64,000 nt of DNA from the NCBI GenBank assembly GCA_028280345.1, contig JANQLY010000014.1, forward strand, positions 149,222 to 213,221, given 5' to 3'. Origin of the DNA: Pseudomonadales bacterium. GTDB lineage: Bacteria; Pseudomonadota; Gammaproteobacteria; Pseudomonadales; UBA7239. Both the position numbers and the translations under genes were made by a program. Positions 8,687 to 18,200 of this stretch are shown in pieces (position 1 is the stretch's first letter; every line of letters starts with the position of its first letter). The notes under the pieces were generated by a model that was not told where the DNA came from, made no database searches, and worked only from the letters and a program-made list of their open reading frames with translations.

Positions 8687-9592
8687 TCAATCCCAGATAT
8701 TAAACTGACGCATCATCTCGGCAAAACGCTCCATCGCTTTCTTTTTAACGTCAAGTTCGCGATGGTCTTCCCCGTCTTCTACCCAGAACGCACGCCCCCA
8801 GGGTGAAGGTGTCCAGGGCAATACACTGGAATGGTAGGTACCTGCCTTGTCGAGGGAATCGAGAAACTCCGGCGTCATCAACTCGGTCGGGCTTAACACC
8901 ACATCAAACGGTTTATCGTAGTTACCATTTTCCTTGCGCAATTCGAACATACGCTCCACCATGTTGCCGAGATCCTTGCATGGCATCGGTACACCGAGCC
9001 AGCCATCATTCGCTGCGGCGCGGCGCAATGCAGGCTTGCTCGCACCACCGACCCAGATCGGCACCTCAGTGCTCGGTGCCGGTGACATAATCACCTTGTC
9101 ATAGTTAAAAAATTCGCCACTATGAGAGACTACTTCACCCGTCCATAACTGACGCATACAAGTCAGCACTTCATCAAGGCGGCGACCACGGGCTTTAAAA
9201 TCGATCCCCATCAAATCAAACTCTTCCTTAATCCAACCCGCCGACACACCGCAAGCCACGCGGTTACCGGTAAAAATTGCCGCAGCGCCTATCGCACGCG
9301 CCGCTGTAAACGGATCGCGCAACGCAGCGAGGTAGATATTTGTCGCAAGGCGCAGTTTTTTAGTCGCCATGCCCATCGCGGTTAATGCCACCCAGGGGTC
9401 TGTCCACGGCGTTTCGTCGGGCCACCACACCTTGCCATCTTCCGTATAAGGGTACGGGGTTTCAATCTCTGTGGGCATAATCAGGTGATCAGCCACCGTG
9501 ATACCTTCGTAGCCCAGCTCTTCAGCGTATTGAGCTATCTCGACAAACTGATCAACTTCTTCGGTATTAACGAGGGATATCCAGTATTTCAT
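8687..9592 (-). CDS. LLM class flavin-dependent oxidoreductase
   Basis: A 301-residue TIM-barrel protein of the bacterial luciferase-like superfamily, seen from EELGYEGITVADHLIMP near the N-terminus, TAARAIGAAAIFTGNRVACGVSAGW in mid-protein and EVPIWVGGASKPALRRAA. The closest pattern is the TIGR03619-like group often called F420-dependent; no F420 genes are visible here and FMN is equally possible. Substrate unknown. ATG at 9592 is preferred because GAGAG sits 8 bases upstream; a GTG at 9607 and an ATG at 9598 are in frame. Monocistronic, ending in the shared terminator. Confidence 0.85.
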   Translation of the reverse strand: MKYWISLVNTEEVDQFVEIAQYAEELGYEGITVADHLIMPTEIETPYPYTEDGKVWWPDETPWTDPWVALTAMGMATKKLRLATNIYLAALRDPFTAARAIGAAAIFTGNRVACGVSAGWIKEEFDLMGIDFKARGRRLDEVLTCMRQLWTGEVVSHSGEFFNYDKVIMSPAPSTEVPIWVGGASKPALRRAAANDGWLGVPMPCKDLGNMVERMFELRKENGNYDKPFDVVLSPTELMTPEFLDSLDKAGTYHSSVLPWTPSPWGRAFWVEDGEDHRELDVKKKAMERFAEMMRQFNIWD

Positions 9593-9974
9593 AAGCATTA
9601 CTCTCACAGGCCAGCAAGGGACAGGGAAACGCAGTGTAGCACTTATCGCTATAATGGAAAGCCGTCATTCACCACAGGCATTCCGGGCAGAAAAATATCA
9701 TAAGGCATTTGGTTTAGATAAAAATCGCCAGCCAGGAAAAACCACACAGGAAAAAACCTGGCCATTGCGCGATAAATTTGCTTTTATCAGTGTGTATCTA
9801 TCCATTGCACCAGTACCAGAGTACCAAGCGGAAGATAGAGCTAGAAAGAAGGCACAAGAAAGGGTTGATACCGCAGCGAAGAACCCTGCGATATCCGGCA
9901 CTAATTTTACTGACACGGCTGACCGCCACCAGCACCCCCCTGGAAAACCTTATAACTTATTGATTTATAAAGGC
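9593..9974. other. Intergenic stretch, no convincing gene
   Basis: About 380 bases between the flavin oxidoreductase and the coiled-coil protein gene. A plus-strand reading frame (9654-9998) is open for 114 codons, but its product is compositionally odd, has no ribosome site and overlaps the end of the neighbouring gene, so I do not call it. An imperfect hairpin (GCCAGG / CCTGGC, near 9729-9765) with A-rich sequence is the only structure seen; it may end the cluster transcript. Confidence 0.5.
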
Positions 9975-10571
9975 TTAAAATGGCATCGTATCTGCTGATA
10001 AATTCGCAAGAATCACATTATAGGCGCGTATTCTCTCGTTAGGAGACTTGAGGTCAGTCAAGATATAGTCGAGCGTGCTTTCTATCGCGCCAAAGTGCAA
10101 TACCAGAACCGTATCATTAGTCGTATCTTTCGCAATTCGACTTCGAGACGCTTCTACTACCTCAAGGTATTTATTCATCATCTCCATAAGGCGTGCTTTG
10201 ATCGTCACAATATCCTGATTTCTTTTTTCAAGATATAAACGGTGTTGCCGCTCTGTAATGTTTTCAGCATCGCGATAGCGTTTTTCCAACCGCTTCAAAC
10301 TGGTTACAAGACTACGCACCTCTTCCAGCTCCGCATGAAAGCCCTGCTGTGTATTTTCCTGGTCCAGCATCATCTGCTTTTCCTGTGTGCGCAATTCCAG
10401 CAGCAAACTCTGCTTCAGGAGTTCCTGCTCAGCACGTTCTTTTTGCAGGGTTTGCATCTCACCGGCCTGAGCACAGGTACTTGCTACTAGACAAAGCAAC
10501 ATGGCACCTGTCACTTGCCTGATGTTATTAACCGTATTAAAAATCATCGTTTTCACCTTTATTCTTTTCAT
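9975..10571 (-). CDS. Exported coiled-coil protein, last gene of the Rhs cluster
   Basis: A 198-residue protein started at ATG 10571, which has AGAGGTAACGACG before it. A long basic leader is followed by a hydrophobic segment (VTGAMLLCLVASTCAQA), a signal peptide with a cleavage site after AQA. The mature protein is one long Glu/Gln/Leu/Arg-rich coiled coil (roughly residues 45-150), followed by a more globular end (TLDYILTDLKSPNERIRAYN). It starts 11 bases after the stop of the toroid/RTX gene, so the two are almost certainly co-transcribed. It resembles, in size and build but not clearly in sequence, the coiled-coil protein that opens the cluster at 22014. Function unknown. Confidence 0.75.
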   Translation of the reverse strand: MKRIKVKTMIFNTVNNIRQVTGAMLLCLVASTCAQAGEMQTLQKERAEQELLKQSLLLELRTQEKQMMLDQENTQQGFHAELEEVRSLVTSLKRLEKRYRDAENITERQHRLYLEKRNQDIVTIKARLMEMMNKYLEVVEASRSRIAKDTTNDTVLVLHFGAIESTLDYILTDLKSPNERIRAYNVILANLSADTMPF

Positions 10572-10582
10572 CGTCGTTACCT

Positions 10583-13500
10583 CTAGCACCCGGTGCCGTT
10601 CCAGTAGGCATCAAGATCCGCATCATCAAAGTTACTCACTGGCTCGCCCTGCTGCAAAGTCGGCATTTCATTGGTAATCAAATCATCAATATCGTCAAAT
10701 GCAATCGTGGCACACGCACCCGTTTCAACATTGATGGTTTCAATTTTGTCTGCGGTTGTTTTCCAATCGAAAATTTGTACTTCCTTGGGAACACCGATAC
10801 GCTTGATAACCAAATCTTCATTACCTGTACCCGTCAAGCCACCGATATCATCTTCGTAGAACCACAGCTCATTAGCAGTAATGGCCCCCTGGTATTGCAG
10901 TACATCACCGGTACTACTGCCATCATCTTCGATAATCGTGTCATCATCTTCGTTATCTACATAGTAGGTATCACCATCACCCTGACCTTTCAGGGTATCT
11001 ACACCCCAATCACCACCGTAAAGCTCATCGTTGCCATCACCACCGTACACGGTATCGGCGCCCCAACCAGGGTACAGATCATCATCACCGTCTTCCCCGT
11101 CAAGCATATCAGCTCCAAGACCACCTCTGAGGATATCGTTGCCCGCATCCCCCCACAGATTATCATCACCACCATCACCTTCGAGGGTATCGTTACCGTC
11201 GTTGCCGTGAATATTGTCATCACCACCACCGGCGTATACGGTGTCATTTCCCGCCAATGCACTGATATAGTCAGTGCCGATACCGTAAATCACATCGTCT
11301 CCCGAAGTCGTATTCTCGGCAACCACACGGTTAGCAATACAACCATACTCGCGACCAGTGCGAGTTGCATCGTAGTCGAGCCGCGCATCATCATAGACAT
11401 CGGGGTCAGAGGAACTCGGCCCATCGTTATACTCACTGTCATTATCCTGGTTATAGTCGACACAGTCGGCCTTCCACGTGGTTTTAACCACATTCTCCGC
11501 AAAGTCGATATGCAAGTCCCAGTAGGTACCACCAAAGAAATCCAGTACGGTAAATGTCGCTACATCAGTACCGTCATCAAACGTCACTACCAGATCGCTA
11601 ATATCCTCACCCCAATCCAGGGTAACCAGTGGCTCTTCCTCGGCTCCGGTATCAATATTGTAAATAACGATACTGTCATACGTGCTGGTAGTAGTATCCG
11701 TTGTGCCGTCTATGTTATTAATAATATTGTCATCATCCTCGGGCTTCACAATATATTCATCTCTGTCAGCACCACCTTCCATATAATCATTACCGGCTGA
11801 GGGATAAAGATCATCCGACCCCGCATCACCGTAAAGGAAATCATCGCCAGGCCAGGCGCGCAATATGTCATCGCCATCACCACCATAAAGGTAGTCCGAA
11901 TCCTGATCACCCCAGCTCGTTGAACCAGCCAACGTATCATTACCGCCCATACCAAACATGACATCATCGCTACTATCACCATTAACGGTGTCATTACCGG
12001 ATGTAAATACATTGGTCGCATTTTCGTTTGCCATGCCAACCAATGTCGCACGACTGAACGGTCCACCACTACTGTCGGCAAACTTCACTTCTTTAAAGTC
12101 CACCAGATTATTGCCGCCGTAAACCAAATGGTCATAGGCAAAAAAGTCTTCGATAATCACTTCATCAGCATGCTCTTTGATATCGAGCCATAAGTCTGTC
12201 CCGATACGCTTATAGACCACGGCATTATCATCAATTGGCGCGGTGGCATCATGGGTAATAGTATTTTCAAAGTTCAAAGTATCCTGGTCACCAGCACTAC
12301 TTTGAATATTGACAAAATCACGCCCATCACCAAGGCCAAAGTCAATGGTTTGTGCCCCTATGGTGGCCAATATATAGTCGTTGCCTTTATTACCTCTCAC
12401 GGTAATACCTGCATAGCCCGCATTAATGGTTTCGTTTTCATCGCCACCTTCAATCGGGCTCGTGCTTAACAGTTCTACATCTACTCGGGCCTGATCCGCA
12501 TTGGTGCCATCGGTGGTTTCATAGCTAAACACCGGACTTTTGCCGCTTAACTCCATTTCCAATGTGGAAAAACCGGACGAGAAATACTCGTCAGGGCCAT
12601 CGCTAATATCACCAATGGCCGTCAGGCTGCTCATATCCACTGACAATTCGTCACTTTGCAAGTCCACATCATTGAATAACAGAAATTTCGGCGATATATA
12701 TAACGGATCCATCTGGCTCACATTACAGGGCGGCAGTACCGGGCTCGCACAGGGCTCCGCGATTAATACTTTGTCATCCAGAGCCAGGGTAGTAATCAAT
12801 GAGCCCCCATCAAGGCGAATACCGGTAATACTGTTATCGGCAATATTTGCGTAGTGACCCTTGATGGTTATTGAGTCAGAGCCACCAGGCAGACTGATCT
12901 CCAAATCATCATTAACCCCCTTGATAGTAAGATCGTTCTGACTAATACCCGCAGCAAAATCCACATCCACATCAATAGCTGATCCACCGTTATCCTGCAA
13001 GTGCGCAATATCTTCACCATAGCCATAACCAAATACGATTGTGTCGGTACCCGCCGCACCGTAGATAATATCGTCACCGCCATCAGGGTCGATGGTATCG
13101 CTATCACCCGCCGCAAAGATCAGTTCGTTTTTACTCGTGCCAGTAATATCAGAAGCGCTGTCCAATACGACCACATAAATAGTTCCGGAAAGGGTATCTG
13201 TGTCGTCAGTAATACTGTAGGTAAATTCGTCGCTGCCGTCCCAGTTTGCTGTCGGCTCATACTCAATATCTGTTCCTGCGTTAAAAGACACTGTACCTTC
13301 GGTAACATTCAGAATTTCATCGGCGTCTGATATATAGGCATTGCCGCCATAGTCAAAGTCATTACCGAGCAAATCGGCAAGAGGAATATTAATTGTCTCA
13401 TTTTCGAGGCTTACGACATTATCCGATACCGCATGGAATTCAATAAACGGATCACCGCCCTGGTCGTATTCTGCCTTGTTATCCAGCCCGTCACCGTCCG

Positions 13501-14767
13501 GATCCTCGGTACCATCTGTACCATCAAGATCCACATAATGCAGCAACTCCCAATCATCGGCGATCAGGTCGTGGTCAAAATCAAAATAATGTATCGTGGT
13601 GCCATTGGCCTCCACATCGGTGGTATCCGCCAGGTCGTAATTGAGATAGAGGTCCGTAAGGTTCTCCGCTTCATCCAGCCCTGTCAGGTCATCAATATCC
13701 GAGTAGGCAGTCAAATCCAGGGTTTCAAGAGTTAACAGCTCGCCTTTATAAATTACATCGTAGGCGTTTTTACCCAGCGCATAGTTAATCGCCTTGCGTA
13801 AATCGGTATCGGGTATCGACACCCGTGTCAAATTGGCACTGCTATCGAGCCCCAAAATCAGTGCAAAGGTTTTCATCACCTGAGCGGTCAGATACACATC
13901 CCCACCCCAGGAGCCTTTGGTTGGCCCTGCGGTTGTGATCTGACTATCGCGCAAATCATCTACCAGCGCAGTGATTTCACTCGCGTAGGTTGTTGAATCA
14001 TGTAAATACAATGCATAGGCTACTTTGGCGCGCATAATATCGGTGGTATCCGCATCATCAGGATCAACAGCCGAAAGAATCGGCAAAGCATCCGAAATAG
14101 GCGTATTTACCCACCAGTTGTTAGTCGGATTTTTCTGACGAATAGTTTCATAGGAGATTAATACCTCAGCTGTCACCATCACATCAGCTGTGGAGTCATT
14201 AAATACTCCCCAACCATAGTCTGGTGAGGCATTGCGATAGTTTTTATAGTAAAACGCAAATTCCAGGTAGTTTGAAGTAAGCGTATGCCCCGCTGCATCC
14301 AGTGCCGGAACCGCAACCGCGGTATCATAAAAATTCAGATGGTAGTTATCATTGCTCGAAAGGCCCAGATTTGGACTACCGGTACCAATATCAATAATAT
14401 TGTCGAGCAGAAACTGCAAATCATCCGATACATCATTGCCATGGGGTTCAAGTGCAAGGATACGCCGCGCCACATAGTCGGCATTATCGTCACGATAGTT
14501 TTCAAGCCAGCCGATCGCCTGAAAATACGTCGGACTAAAACGATTCGCCGCACGCATCGCAATCGCCGCTTCCGCGGTATACAACGGTTTAACATTATCC
14601 GAAGAGCCCCAACTACCGTTGGTGTTTTGCAAACCGGCGCTTTCAAGATACTCAATGGAGTTATCAAGTGCAGTTTCCAGCTCAGCTGTGGTATAGGCTG
14701 CCAATGCATTAGAAGTAATCAATACACTTACAGAAAAAATCAATATATTAAGCTTGTTAATTTTCAT
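10583..14767 (-). CDS. Giant secreted protein: toroid, LRR, TSP3 and RTX repeats
   Basis: A 1394-residue protein with a Sec signal peptide (cut after SNALA). Domains in order: residues 25-300 an alpha/alpha toroid like prenyltransferase/squalene-cyclase repeats (GSWG, DYGWGVFND); 315-376 a leucine-rich-repeat N-cap module (PDTDLRKAINYALGK ... LDDLTGLDEAENLTDLYL type); 390-440 a thrombospondin-3-like calcium segment (DPDGDGLDNKAEY); 445-540 a cadherin-like Ig fold; then three blocks of RTX nonapeptides (about 550-580, 920-1003, 1150-1275; GGDGDD, GGNDTL types), which bind calcium. The protein is very acidic, as expected for folding outside the cell. No type I secretion genes are nearby and the tail lacks a clear type I signal. 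No catalytic toroid residues could be identified; it may be structural or adhesive. Confidence 0.85.
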   Translation of the reverse strand: MKINKLNILIFSVSVLITSNALAAYTTAELETALDNSIEYLESAGLQNTNGSWGSSDNVKPLYTAEAAIAMRAANRFSPTYFQAIGWLENYRDDNADYVARRILALEPHGNDVSDDLQFLLDNIIDIGTGSPNLGLSSNDNYHLNFYDTAVAVPALDAAGHTLTSNYLEFAFYYKNYRNASPDYGWGVFNDSTADVMVTAEVLISYETIRQKNPTNNWWVNTPISDALPILSAVDPDDADTTDIMRAKVAYALYLHDSTTYASEITALVDDLRDSQITTAGPTKGSWGGDVYLTAQVMKTFALILGLDSSANLTRVSIPDTDLRKAINYALGKNAYDVIYKGELLTLETLDLTAYSDIDDLTGLDEAENLTDLYLNYDLADTTDVEANGTTIHYFDFDHDLIADDWELLHYVDLDGTDGTEDPDGDGLDNKAEYDQGGDPFIEFHAVSDNVVSLENETINIPLADLLGNDFDYGGNAYISDADEILNVTEGTVSFNAGTDIEYEPTANWDGSDEFTYSITDDTDTLSGTIYVVVLDSASDITGTSKNELIFAAGDSDTIDPDGGDDIIYGAAGTDTIVFGYGYGEDIAHLQDNGGSAIDVDVDFAAGISQNDLTIKGVNDDLEISLPGGSDSITIKGHYANIADNSITGIRLDGGSLITTLALDDKVLIAEPCASPVLPPCNVSQMDPLYISPKFLLFNDVDLQSDELSVDMSSLTAIGDISDGPDEYFSSGFSTLEMELSGKSPVFSYETTDGTNADQARVDVELLSTSPIEGGDENETINAGYAGITVRGNKGNDYILATIGAQTIDFGLGDGRDFVNIQSSAGDQDTLNFENTITHDATAPIDDNAVVYKRIGTDLWLDIKEHADEVIIEDFFAYDHLVYGGNNLVDFKEVKFADSSGGPFSRATLVGMANENATNVFTSGNDTVNGDSSDDVMFGMGGNDTLAGSTSWGDQDSDYLYGGDGDDILRAWPGDDFLYGDAGSDDLYPSAGNDYMEGGADRDEYIVKPEDDDNIINNIDGTTDTTTSTYDSIVIYNIDTGAEEEPLVTLDWGEDISDLVVTFDDGTDVATFTVLDFFGGTYWDLHIDFAENVVKTTWKADCVDYNQDNDSEYNDGPSSSDPDVYDDARLDYDATRTGREYGCIANRVVAENTTSGDDVIYGIGTDYISALAGNDTVYAGGGDDNIHGNDGNDTLEGDGGDDNLWGDAGNDILRGGLGADMLDGEDGDDDLYPGWGADTVYGGDGNDELYGGDWGVDTLKGQGDGDTYYVDNEDDDTIIEDDGSSTGDVLQYQGAITANELWFYEDDIGGLTGTGNEDLVIKRIGVPKEVQIFDWKTTADKIETINVETGACATIAFDDIDDLITNEMPTLQQGEPVSNFDDADLDAYWNGTGC

Positions 14768-14876
14768 TTTTAAAATCGTCCAAAAAGTATTTTTTCAAAC
14801 TACCAATATCACCAAATAAAATAGTCACATTTTCAAATTTCACATACTTACCTTTCAGCTATAACATCTTGAATAA

Positions 14877-15212
14877 TTACGTTGTAAAGAAAATAGCTAC
14901 TAAAAAACAACCATTTACAAACAGCGCTATCAAGAAACTTTTTTCTGCCTCAGCCACGCCATTCTTTTTTGAAAAAAAATATCCAACTCCAGAAAAAAAT
15001 ATCAAGGTAAAAACATAGATATATATGGCACCAAGGAACAAATCAAAAGCTAGAAAAAACTGGCTCAACAGCCCTCCATCATTTTGTAGATTGTAAATAA
15101 CCGCGATGCAACTCAACACCAAAAATCCGAGCAGAAATGCCCCTAATATGAGCCCCCCTAAAATTTGATATCTATTGAGCTGAGAAAATTTTGAAAACAT
15201 CGGTGCTACCAT
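14877..15212 (-). CDS. Small three-helix membrane protein, putative Rhs immunity protein
   Basis: A 111-residue AT-rich gene whose ATG overlaps the end of the Rhs gene by 7 bases (ATGGTAG holds both the start and the Rhs stop), with GAGGGAGG just upstream. The product has three hydrophobic segments (about 18-40, 48-78 and 90-110) and no enzymatic motif. A start 12 bases later (MFSKFSQ) is also possible. Its place directly after the variable tip of an exported Rhs protein is where immunity genes sit; membrane immunity would suit a toxin acting on the membrane or in the periplasm. That role is inference from position; no sequence family is recognised. Confidence 0.65.
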   Translation of the reverse strand: MVAPMFSKFSQLNRYQILGGLILGAFLLGFLVLSCIAVIYNLQNDGGLLSQFFLAFDLFLGAIYIYVFTLIFFSGVGYFFSKKNGVAEAEKSFLIALFVNGCFLVAIFFTT

Positions 15213-18200
15213 CCTCCCTCTTTTATAATGTAATAGATAACATCATCAATGCTCTCTTTATATCCATCATTATTCACATAAATATCCAGCACATCTTTTT
15301 CACCCCTCAGCGAATAATGTATTTTGATAGTTTCACTGGAAACATGGAAGCCTTGCTCGCCCCCACCCACATCAGCAGGAGTAATACTAATTTCCGAATT
15401 ATTTTCAACGCTTGGAGTGTCAGGTATTACCGCTAACGCAAATCTTGCAGTAATACTTAACTCAACAGTTACACCATCCTCAGTTCTTACAATTTCCTTT
15501 ATATGCTTTGCATTTTTATAAAGCCCACCTAACTCCGTCAACTCCTTACCAGTTATCGACTCACCTTCAGCCATACTTGTTAATGCAGTTAGAACCTCCT
15601 CAGCAGTAGAGTCCTGTGTAATTCCACGAACAGAATTCTCTGGCTCTGATGTTACGGATTCTGGCTGCACAGGAGTTAACGGCTCTTTGGGTTCAAACCC
15701 AAATGGATCAATAAAACCCAATGGATTATTGCTTACATAAGCATAGAAGTTGATACCACCCGCAAAACCAATCGGGTCTTCACTGATAAAACGTCCGGTT
15801 TCGCTATTATAATAGCGTGCACGGTAGTAATTCAGACCGCTATCACTATCGAGACTTCTACCGGTATACAAACTACTATTAAGACTTGCACCGGTTTGCG
15901 CGAGCAGCTTGCCAAACGGCGAGAAGGTGGTAGTTTGCTGCACCGTGCCATTATGGTCTTCTACATACTCCACCGAGTTATTGAGACTCTGGTAGAAACT
16001 ATGGTTTACAAAGCGACCATTGACTTTGATATTCGCACTAACAATTTCGTCGATAAATAAACCGCGCTGATAAGAAGCTTCCAGGTTATCGTTTTCATCG
16101 TAGATCGCTTCAAGATGGGGCCCTTCGAGCAGGTACTGTTCTTCACTCGCATCATCGTAGGTCTGATTAATACGATAACCATAGATGTCATAGGCATAGC
16201 TGGTGGTTTTACTATTGCTGGTATCTTCGGTTAGCTGTCCTTTCTGGTTCCAGCTATAGGATGCGGTCTGGGTATCGCTACTATTGTACTCCGCTGTCAA
16301 ACTGCCATTATCATTATAGCTGTAACGATAGACCTGGTTGCCTGCGGTACAATCATCCTCTGCAACATTTAAAGCAGTACACACCTTGTCGAGGCGATTA
16401 CCATCATTGTTATACACATAGTAGAACGTGGTAGCGCCCACCACAGCCGTTTTGCGATTCCCCACCTTGTCATAGGTAAAAGTCAAATCATCGTAGCCCC
16501 AACCGGCACTGTAGTCCGCCCCGGTAATACGGTGCAGCGCGTCGTAAGTATAGGTGATGGTATTTACCCCAATCGTTTCCTTGGTAATATTGCCTACCTC
16601 ATCGTATTCCATGATTTTACTGTTAAGCTCGGTACCATTAACACCCACATAGGTTAGTTTGGTAACACGGGAATCTGTATCGTATTCGTAGAGGGTTTTT
16701 GCACCGGATGACAGAATACGGCTTTGCAGGCGGCCCGCCGCATCATAGCGATAGGACACCGACTGATAGGCAGAGTTACTGATACCGACAAGGCGATTAA
16801 TGCCGTCGTAGCGATAACTGGAGACCTCACCCTGATAATCCGTTTTCGTTACCAGATTTCCCATCGCATCGTAGGTATAGCTCAGGGTCAGGTTATTGCG
16901 GCTATCGGTTTTTGAAGTAAGCCGGTGCCAGGCATCATAGGTGTAGGTATAGGTCACCGCACTATTCTGCGCACTAATCAGATCACCATACTGGTCATAG
17001 GTAAAGGTATCCTGGGTGGCATCATCCACATAGTTAATCTGCTCAATGCGATTATTCTTGTCATAAGTGTAGCGCGTCACTTCACCAAGGCGATCCGTTG
17101 CGCTTAGCAGGTTATTCGCTTCATCATAGGTGAAAGTGACTTTTTTATCTGTGCCCGCTTCTTTTATTGGATCTTCAATTTCGATCAGGCGACCGAGGTC
17201 ATCATAGTCATATAAGGTTTCCTGATTTTCCGCATCGGTGATCGACAGCACATTACCGAGCAGGTCGTACTCAATCGTCGTAGTACCGTTTTCAGCATTG
17301 AGTGACGAGGTCAGGCGGTTTAACTCATCATACTCGTTGGTTACTGAATAACCGTCTGTATTAACCGGCGTGGCGTTTTTATTTGCATTGGCGTTAGTTG
17401 CATACAATAAGTTGCCATTTGCATCGTATTCATCAAAGGTGAGCTCGCGATTACCCGGTGTTACCACTTTGGTGCGACGGCCAAGCACATCATATTCAAA
17501 CGTCGTGGTATTACCATTCGCATCAGTGACGGCAATCAGACGATCCAGTGCATCAAACTGATAGGCTGTTCTATTGCCATTACCGTCAATCACTGCGGTT
17601 AGACGGCTTTTTGCATCGTATTCCATTTCGGTAATATTACCCAGCGCATCAGTACGTTTAACAATATTGCCCATTACATCGCGCTCAAATGTGAGTGTAT
17701 TGTCACCGATATCGGCTGTTTCAATTAAACGATCCATCAGATCATAGGTATAGGTAGCAATTTCACATTTATGGTAGCCGGTAACCGCAGTACATTCGCT
17801 ATGCAATGACGTCGCCGGCGTACCACTGACCGGGTAGTAGGCCGTAGATGCGGTGACCTTGCCATTATCATCATAGGTGTATTCGATTTTTTCACCTTCC
17901 GGCATAACCATCTCTGTCAAGCGACCTGCATCGTCGTAGGTAAACGCTGTTGTGATATCAATCAGGGTACTGTCCGTGGGACTGGTCTGGCGCTGCAGGG
18001 TGCGCGAGGTCAGGCGCCACAAATCATCGTAGTCATCAGTAATAACCCTGGTATCATTTTCTGTGACGCCGGTAATCGTGCGCGTTACCCGCACCCCCGG
18101 CGCGATCACCGAGTAATCGTAGGTAAAGTCGGTTTTGCGTTGCTCGGAGGAAACTGACGGCCCACTTATTGGAGTAATATACTCAATCATCTGCTTGGGC

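Noticed and set aside
8687..9592. F420-dependent enzyme call for the luciferase-like protein
   Set aside because: The subgroup name suggests F420, but no F420 synthesis genes are seen and gammaproteobacteria mostly use FMN; left as flavin-dependent.
9654..9998. 114-codon plus-strand frame between two minus-strand genes
   Set aside because: No ribosome site, unusual composition, overlaps the 3' end of the coiled-coil gene; kept only as a possibility in the note on that spacer.
10775..11800. 341-codon plus-strand reading frame opposite the RTX repeats
   Set aside because: It mirrors the Asp/Gly codon pattern of the RTX gene on the other strand, has no ribosome site and yields an Ile/Thr/Val-rich product of no known kind.
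10900..12000. Short-period DNA repeats rich in CATC and ACCACC
   Set aside because: They encode the RTX nonapeptides (GGxGxDxxx) and are explained by protein repeats.
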